Shown one piece after another: positions 5,395-8,589 of a stretch of 8,589 nt of DNA. The notes under the pieces were generated by a model that saw only the letters and a program-made list of their open reading frames with translations, did not search any database and was not told the origin of the DNA. The translations under genes and the position numbers were made by a program. Positions within the stretch are counted from its first letter, which is position 1, and each line of letters starts with the position of its first letter. The stretch comes from Betaproteobacteria bacterium. GTDB taxonomy: Bacteria > Pseudomonadota > Gammaproteobacteria > Burkholderiales > Thiobacillaceae. The DNA is taken from NCBI GenBank assembly GCA_020049245.1, contig JAIFLB010000112.1:1-8589 (forward strand), read 5' to 3'.

Positions 5395-6870
5395 ATGAAC
5401 ATGCCACTGACCTTCCGACTCACCCCCCGACTCACTTCCCACATGCCTGCTTTGTCTTTGTTTCTGGCCTTGTCCTTGGCCTTGTCTTTGCCCGCAGAAA
5501 GCGCCGCCACCGACAGCGGCATAGAAAGCCTGCGCGCCAGCAGCAAGGCGTTTTCCAGCGTGGCGAAAAAGGCATCGCCTTCGGTAGTCTTCATCCAGGT
5601 TGAAGGTCGCGGCCGCGAGGATGCGGTGTCTGGCGCGCGCGGGATGACCGACTGGCCATTCAACGACGATCTGTTCAGCCGTTTCTTCGGCGATGACTAT
5701 CCCGGTATGCAGCGACGCGCCAAACCCGGCAAGCCGCGTCGCGAAGTCAGCCAGGGCTCGGGTTTTGCGTTTGCCGCCAACAAGGAATCGACTTTTCTGC
5801 TGACCAACAGCCATGTCGTCGAGAACGCCGGCCGCATCCGGGTCAAATTGCACGACGGTCGCGAATTCGATGCCCGCCTGAAGGCGACCGATCCAAAGTC
5901 CGACATCGCCGTGCTGGAAATTGGAGTGACCGACCTGCCGACCTTGAAACTGGCCGATTCGTCACGCCTGGAAGTCGGTGAATGGGTGGTGGCGCTGGGC
6001 AATCCGTTCGGCCTCTCGCACACGCTGACTGCCGGCGTGGTCAGCGCCACCGGCCGCACCAGCCTGGGCATCAACGATTATGAAGACTTCATCCAGACCG
6101 ATGCTGCGATCAACCCGGGCAATTCCGGCGGCCCGTTGCTGAATCTGGAAGGCGAAGTGGTCGGCATGAACACCGCCATCTTCAGCCGGAGCGGCGGCCA
6201 CATCGGTGTCGGCTTCGCCATTCCGAGCAATCTGGTGCGCGTTATCGCCGACCAGATTCTCGCCAGCGGCAGCGTCGTGCGCGGTTACATCGGCCTGGCG
6301 GTGCAGCCGCTGGATGCCGATCTGGTGCAGGCGCTGCACCTGAACAGCCACCGGGGCGTGCTGGTCAACCAGGTGAATCTGAATTCGCCGGCCGAGCGCG
6401 CCGGCATCCAGCCGGGCGACGTGCTGGTCAGCTTCAATGGCACGCCGCTCAGCGATGGCGGCCACTATCGCAACCAGGCGGCGCTGGCCAAGCCGGGCAG
6501 CCGGGTGAAACTGGGCGTGCTGCGCGACGGCCGCGCGCTGACCTTGCCGGTCGAAGTCGGCCTGCTTGACGAGTTGGGCAACCAGCGTGCCGAGGCGGCG
6601 CAAAGCGTCGGCCTGGTGGTGCGTGCGCTGACCGCTGACGAAAGCCGCCGCCTGCGCAACCTGCGCGGGGTGGTCGTCGTCTCAGTGGAGCGTGGTTCCC
6701 TCGCCGCGCTGGCCGGCATCCAGCCGGGCACACTGATTCTGGAAGCCAACCGCAAACCGGTCACCAGCCAGGCCGAGTTTCTCGCGGCGCTGGGCGACAG
6801 CGAAGGCAGCGTGCTGCTGCGCCTGCTCGACAACGGCAGCAGCCGCTACCTGACGCTGCGTTGGAAATAA
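5395..6870 (+). CDS. degP: Do-family periplasmic serine protease/chaperone (DegP/DegQ/MucD type)
   Basis: This encodes 491 residues. The N-terminal signal peptide (Arg at 8 and 12, very hydrophobic Leu/Ser-rich core 19-32, cleavage near residue 38) sends it to the periplasm. The trypsin-like domain holds the complete triad: H140 in TNSHVV, D170 in SDIAVL and S244 in NPGNSGGP. Two PDZ domains follow at about 296-388 (starting GYIGLAV) and 404-490. The length and two PDZ domains fit the Do group, whose oligomers degrade or refold misfolded envelope proteins. DegP, DegQ and MucD cannot be separated by eye, so the symbol is a best guess. The start may be ATG 5395 or ATG 5401; GGAAAA at 5389-5394 suits the second better. 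A sigma-32-like promoter sits just upstream, and the next protease gene starts 31 nt after the stop. Confidence 0.93.
   Translation: MNMPLTFRLTPRLTSHMPALSLFLALSLALSLPAESAATDSGIESLRASSKAFSSVAKKASPSVVFIQVEGRGREDAVSGARGMTDWPFNDDLFSRFFGDDYPGMQRRAKPGKPRREVSQGSGFAFAANKESTFLLTNSHVVENAGRIRVKLHDGREFDARLKATDPKSDIAVLEIGVTDLPTLKLADSSRLEVGEWVVALGNPFGLSHTLTAGVVSATGRTSLGINDYEDFIQTDAAINPGNSGGPLLNLEGEVVGMNTAIFSRSGGHIGVGFAIPSNLVRVIADQILASGSVVRGYIGLAVQPLDADLVQALHLNSHRGVLVNQVNLNSPAERAGIQPGDVLVSFNGTPLSDGGHYRNQAALAKPGSRVKLGVLRDGRALTLPVEVGLLDELGNQRAEAAQSVGLVVRALTADESRRLRNLRGVVVVSVERGSLAALAGIQPGTLILEANRKPVTSQAEFLAALGDSEGSVLLRLLDNGSSRYLTLRWK
5415..5491 (+). repeat. Degenerate 12-bp repeats in the signal-peptide region
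   Basis: CCGACTCAC occurs at 5415-5423 and again at 5427-5435, a 12-bp period. CCTTGTCCTTGG (5468-5479) is followed directly by CCTTGTCTTTGC (5480-5491), with 10 of 12 bases equal. The second pair encodes the repeated Ala-Leu-Ser-Leu of the hydrophobic core. Because the period is a multiple of three, gain or loss of units would lengthen or shorten the core without a frameshift. Confidence 0.5.
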
Positions 6871-6901
6871 GGCATCACCGATTTTTTCAAAGGACAACAC
6901 C

Positions 6902-8032
6902 ATGCGCGACCGCTTTCTCACCCGCCTGTTCTGGCTGACCCTGGCCGCCGGACTGTTGATTCTGCTCTGGCGGGGCGTGCCGGATATCGAATCCTGGTTT
7001 GTGCCGAAGCCGGAGGCGACGCAGCGCACGGTGGCTGCGCGCGGCGATCTCGCCAGCGATGAAAAATCGACCATCGAGCTATTCGAGAAGGCGAAGGATT
7101 CGGTGGTGTTCATCACCACCAAGGGGCAGGTGCGCGATTTCTGGACGCGCAACGTGTTCACCGTGCCGCGCGGCACCGGCTCCGGCTTCATCTGGGACGA
7201 TGCCGGCCATGTCATTACCAATTTCCACGTCATTGAAAACGCCAGCGAGGCGACCGTGAAGCTGGCCGACGGGCGCAGCTACAAGGCGGCGCTGGTGGGC
7301 GTATCGCCGGCGCATGACATCGCCGTGCTGCGCATCGGTGTCGGTTTCAAGCGGCCGCCGCCGGTGCCGCTGGGCGAGAGCCACAACCTGAAAGTCGGCC
7401 AGAAGGTGTTCGCCATCGGCAACCCGTTCGGCCTCGACTGGACGCTGACCACCGGCGTTGTTTCAGCGCTGGATCGCTCCCTGGGCGGCGAAGGGCCGAA
7501 CGGCCAGACCATCGATCACCTGATCCAGAGCGATGCGGCGATCAATCCGGGCAACTCCGGCGGCCCGCTGCTGGATTCCGCCGGCCGCCTGATCGGCATC
7601 AACACGGCGATCTACAGCCCCAGCGGCGCTTCCGCCGGCATCGGCTTCTCGGTGCCGGTGGATACCGTCAACCGCATCGTGCCGCAGCTGATCAAGGGCG
7701 GTAAATACATCCGTCCGGCGCTTGGCATCGAGGTCGATGAAGGCGTCAACCAGCGGCTGGCGCAATTACGCGACATCAAAGGCGTGCTGATCCTGCGCGT
7801 CACGCCGGATTCCGCCGCCGCCGCCGCTGGCTTGAAGGGCGCGGCTGTAGCCAGTGATGGCGGCATCGTGCCGGGCGACAGCATCGTTGCGATCAATGGC
7901 CAGCCGGTCGATACGGTGGCCAGCCTGTTGTCACGGCTGGATGACTTCGAGGTGGGCGAGCAGGTCAAGGTCAGCGTCCTGCGCGCTGGCAAGAAGGAAG
8001 ACGTGATGGTGACGCTGCAGCCGGGGGTTTGA
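6902..8032 (+). CDS. Membrane-anchored HtrA-family serine protease with one PDZ domain (DegS/Deg1-like)
   Basis: This encodes 376 residues. An uncleaved-looking N-terminal anchor (about residues 9-23, Arg-flanked on the cytoplasmic side) places the protease domain in the periplasm. The triad is complete: H109 in TNFHVI, D139 in AHDIAVL and S219 in NPGNSGGP. One PDZ domain follows from RPALGIEV (271) to the end, with about ten extra residues between AAGL and the GD loop (GAAVASDGGIVPGD), as seen in Deg1-type proteins. DegS of E. coli (about 355 residues, one anchor, one PDZ) cleaves RseA to start the sigma-E response. Position just after a two-PDZ Do protease copies the degQ-degS order, so a DegS role is plausible. 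The PDZ looks more Deg1-like, so I leave the symbol empty. AAAGGA at 6889-6894 supports the start. It probably shares the upstream heat-shock transcript. Confidence 0.9.
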   Translation: MRDRFLTRLFWLTLAAGLLILLWRGVPDIESWFVPKPEATQRTVAARGDLASDEKSTIELFEKAKDSVVFITTKGQVRDFWTRNVFTVPRGTGSGFIWDDAGHVITNFHVIENASEATVKLADGRSYKAALVGVSPAHDIAVLRIGVGFKRPPPVPLGESHNLKVGQKVFAIGNPFGLDWTLTTGVVSALDRSLGGEGPNGQTIDHLIQSDAAINPGNSGGPLLDSAGRLIGINTAIYSPSGASAGIGFSVPVDTVNRIVPQLIKGGKYIRPALGIEVDEGVNQRLAQLRDIKGVLILRVTPDSAAAAAGLKGAAVASDGGIVPGDSIVAINGQPVDTVASLLSRLDDFEVGEQVKVSVLRAGKKEDVMVTLQPGV

Positions 8033-8054
8033 CGGGCAAGTGACTGTCGCGCGT

Positions 8055-8133
8055 TGATGGGCCCGCTACGCTTGGCCCATCCTACGGTTACTCGAAGTCC
8101 TCGTAGGATGGGCCAAGCGAAGCGGGCCCATCA
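8055..8133. repeat. Inverted REP pair between convergent genes
   Basis: Arms 8055-8086 and 8102-8133 are inverted copies with 31 of 32 bases matching and a 15-nt spacer. Each arm is a bulged palindrome (GGATGGGCC pairing with GGCCCATC) headed by GTAG (8103-8106 on plus; the complement of 8082-8085 on minus). It is the same REP family as the copies near the RAYT but a different subtype. It fills the 108-nt space between the HtrA gene and gloA. The transcript would fold into a very stable stem on either strand, so it may block read-through or protect 3' ends. No T-tract follows. Confidence 0.88.
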
Positions 8134-8140
8134 GTCGTCA

Positions 8141-8536
8141 CTACCCCGCGTTGTTCTTCCGCCCGATCAATTCGATCTGATAACCGTCCGGGTCGGCGAC
8201 GAAGGCGATGATGGTGGTGCCGGCATTCATCGGGCCGGCGGGACGGAGGATCTTGCCGCCTTTGTTCTCGATCTCGGCGCAGGCGGCATAGACGTCGTCG
8301 ACTTCGATCGCCAGATGGCCGAAGCCGTTGCCGAGGTCGTAGTGATCGACGCCCCAGTTGTAAGTCAGTTCGATCACCGAGTTGTTCGCTTCGTCGCCGT
8401 AGCCGACGAACGCGAGGGTGAATTTGCCCTCCGGGTAGTCTTTTCGGCGCAGCAACTGCATGCCGAGAATCCCGGTATAGAACGCGATCGATCGATCAAG
8501 ATCGCCGCTGCGCAGCATGGTGTGAAGTAAACGCAT
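8141..8536 (-). CDS. gloA: Glyoxalase I (lactoylglutathione lyase), Ni-type
   Basis: This encodes 131 residues that follow E. coli GloA from the first residue (MRLLHTMLR, LAFVGYG, VIELTYNWGVD, AGTTIIAFVADPDGYQIELI). All four metal ligands are in place: H5, E56, H74 and E122. The enzyme isomerises the hemithioacetal of methylglyoxal and glutathione to S-lactoylglutathione in the cytoplasm. The short single-domain form without the extra loops of the zinc enzymes belongs to the Ni/Co-activated class. AAAAGGAA at 8550-8543 precedes the ATG by 6 nt. It converges on the HtrA genes and is separated from them by the REP pair. Confidence 0.96.
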   Translation of the reverse strand: MRLLHTMLRSGDLDRSIAFYTGILGMQLLRRKDYPEGKFTLAFVGYGDEANNSVIELTYNWGVDHYDLGNGFGHLAIEVDDVYAACAEIENKGGKILRPAGPMNAGTTIIAFVADPDGYQIELIGRKNNAG

Positions 8537-8589
8537 TCCAGGTTCCTTTTCAGAGTTGTGGGCAATCTCAGCCGCTTATGTTCCACTGA

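Noticed and set aside
5245..5853. The minus-strand frame of the first sHsp stays open some 600 bases further upstream.
   Set aside because: That part runs antisense to the protease gene and through the promoter region. AGGAGG at 5258-5253 and the normal Hsp20 N-terminus fix the start at 5244.
5962..6603. Open minus-strand frame of about 210 codons within the Do-protease gene.
   Set aside because: It lies wholly inside a gene with full catalytic and PDZ features and its product resembles no family.
8054..8530. Open plus-strand frame antisense to gloA.
   Set aside because: It begins inside the REP pair and mirrors a clearly functional gloA with all metal ligands.
8537..8589. Right edge checked for another gene or a gloA promoter.
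   Set aside because: Only the gloA ribosome site is clear. The single ATG near 8578 meets a stop three codons later, and no convincing -35/-10 pair is visible.

Overview
The window reads as chromosomal DNA of a GC-rich gammaproteobacterium. The best species clues are a YajD-type HNH protein and a GloA protein that both look close to the enterobacterial versions, an adjacent Do-type plus membrane-anchored HtrA protease pair, and GTAG-type REP palindromes next to a RAYT transposase. No rRNA, tRNA or marker gene is present, so I do not name a genus. Coding density is high and no gene-free stretch exceeds about 150 bases.

Region 1 (1-2588, + strand) is a tightly packed run of five genes that probably form one operon: the 3' part of a cyclopropane-fatty-acid-synthase-like methyltransferase, a Blc-type outer-membrane lipocalin lipoprotein, a secreted CIA30-domain protein, a 76-residue protein I do not recognise, and a small CbiX-type chelatase. 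The first three suggest work on membrane lipids and the envelope. The chelatase is an odd companion, with no other tetrapyrrole gene in view.

Region 2 (2589-4334, + strand) holds yajD, then an apparently intact REP-associated tyrosine transposase (RAYT) with an inverted REP pair upstream and one REP downstream. After it comes a SprA-related protein whose conserved family core is present but whose usual HEQAH metal-binding stretch is missing.

Region 3 (4421-8032) is a protein-quality-control island. Two different small heat shock proteins form an operon on the minus strand. Divergent from them, on the plus strand, are a Do-family periplasmic protease and a membrane-anchored HtrA-family protease. 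The 150-base space between the two arms carries two sigma-32-like promoters placed back to back. Both -35 boxes lie in one perfect 14-bp palindrome (5326-5339), both -10 boxes read CCCTATNT, and both spacers are 15 nt. This is the most striking observation in the window: one element appears to fire cytoplasmic holdases one way and envelope proteases the other.

Region 4 (8033-8589) has a second inverted REP pair between the convergent protease gene and gloA (Ni-type glyoxalase I, minus strand). Compared with the REPs near the RAYT, its stem differs by two compensatory base-pair changes, which supports selection for the folded hairpin.

I do not see a wholly new multi-gene system. The shared heat-shock promoter, the SprA-related protein without its protease motif, and the covarying REPs are the items most worth following up.
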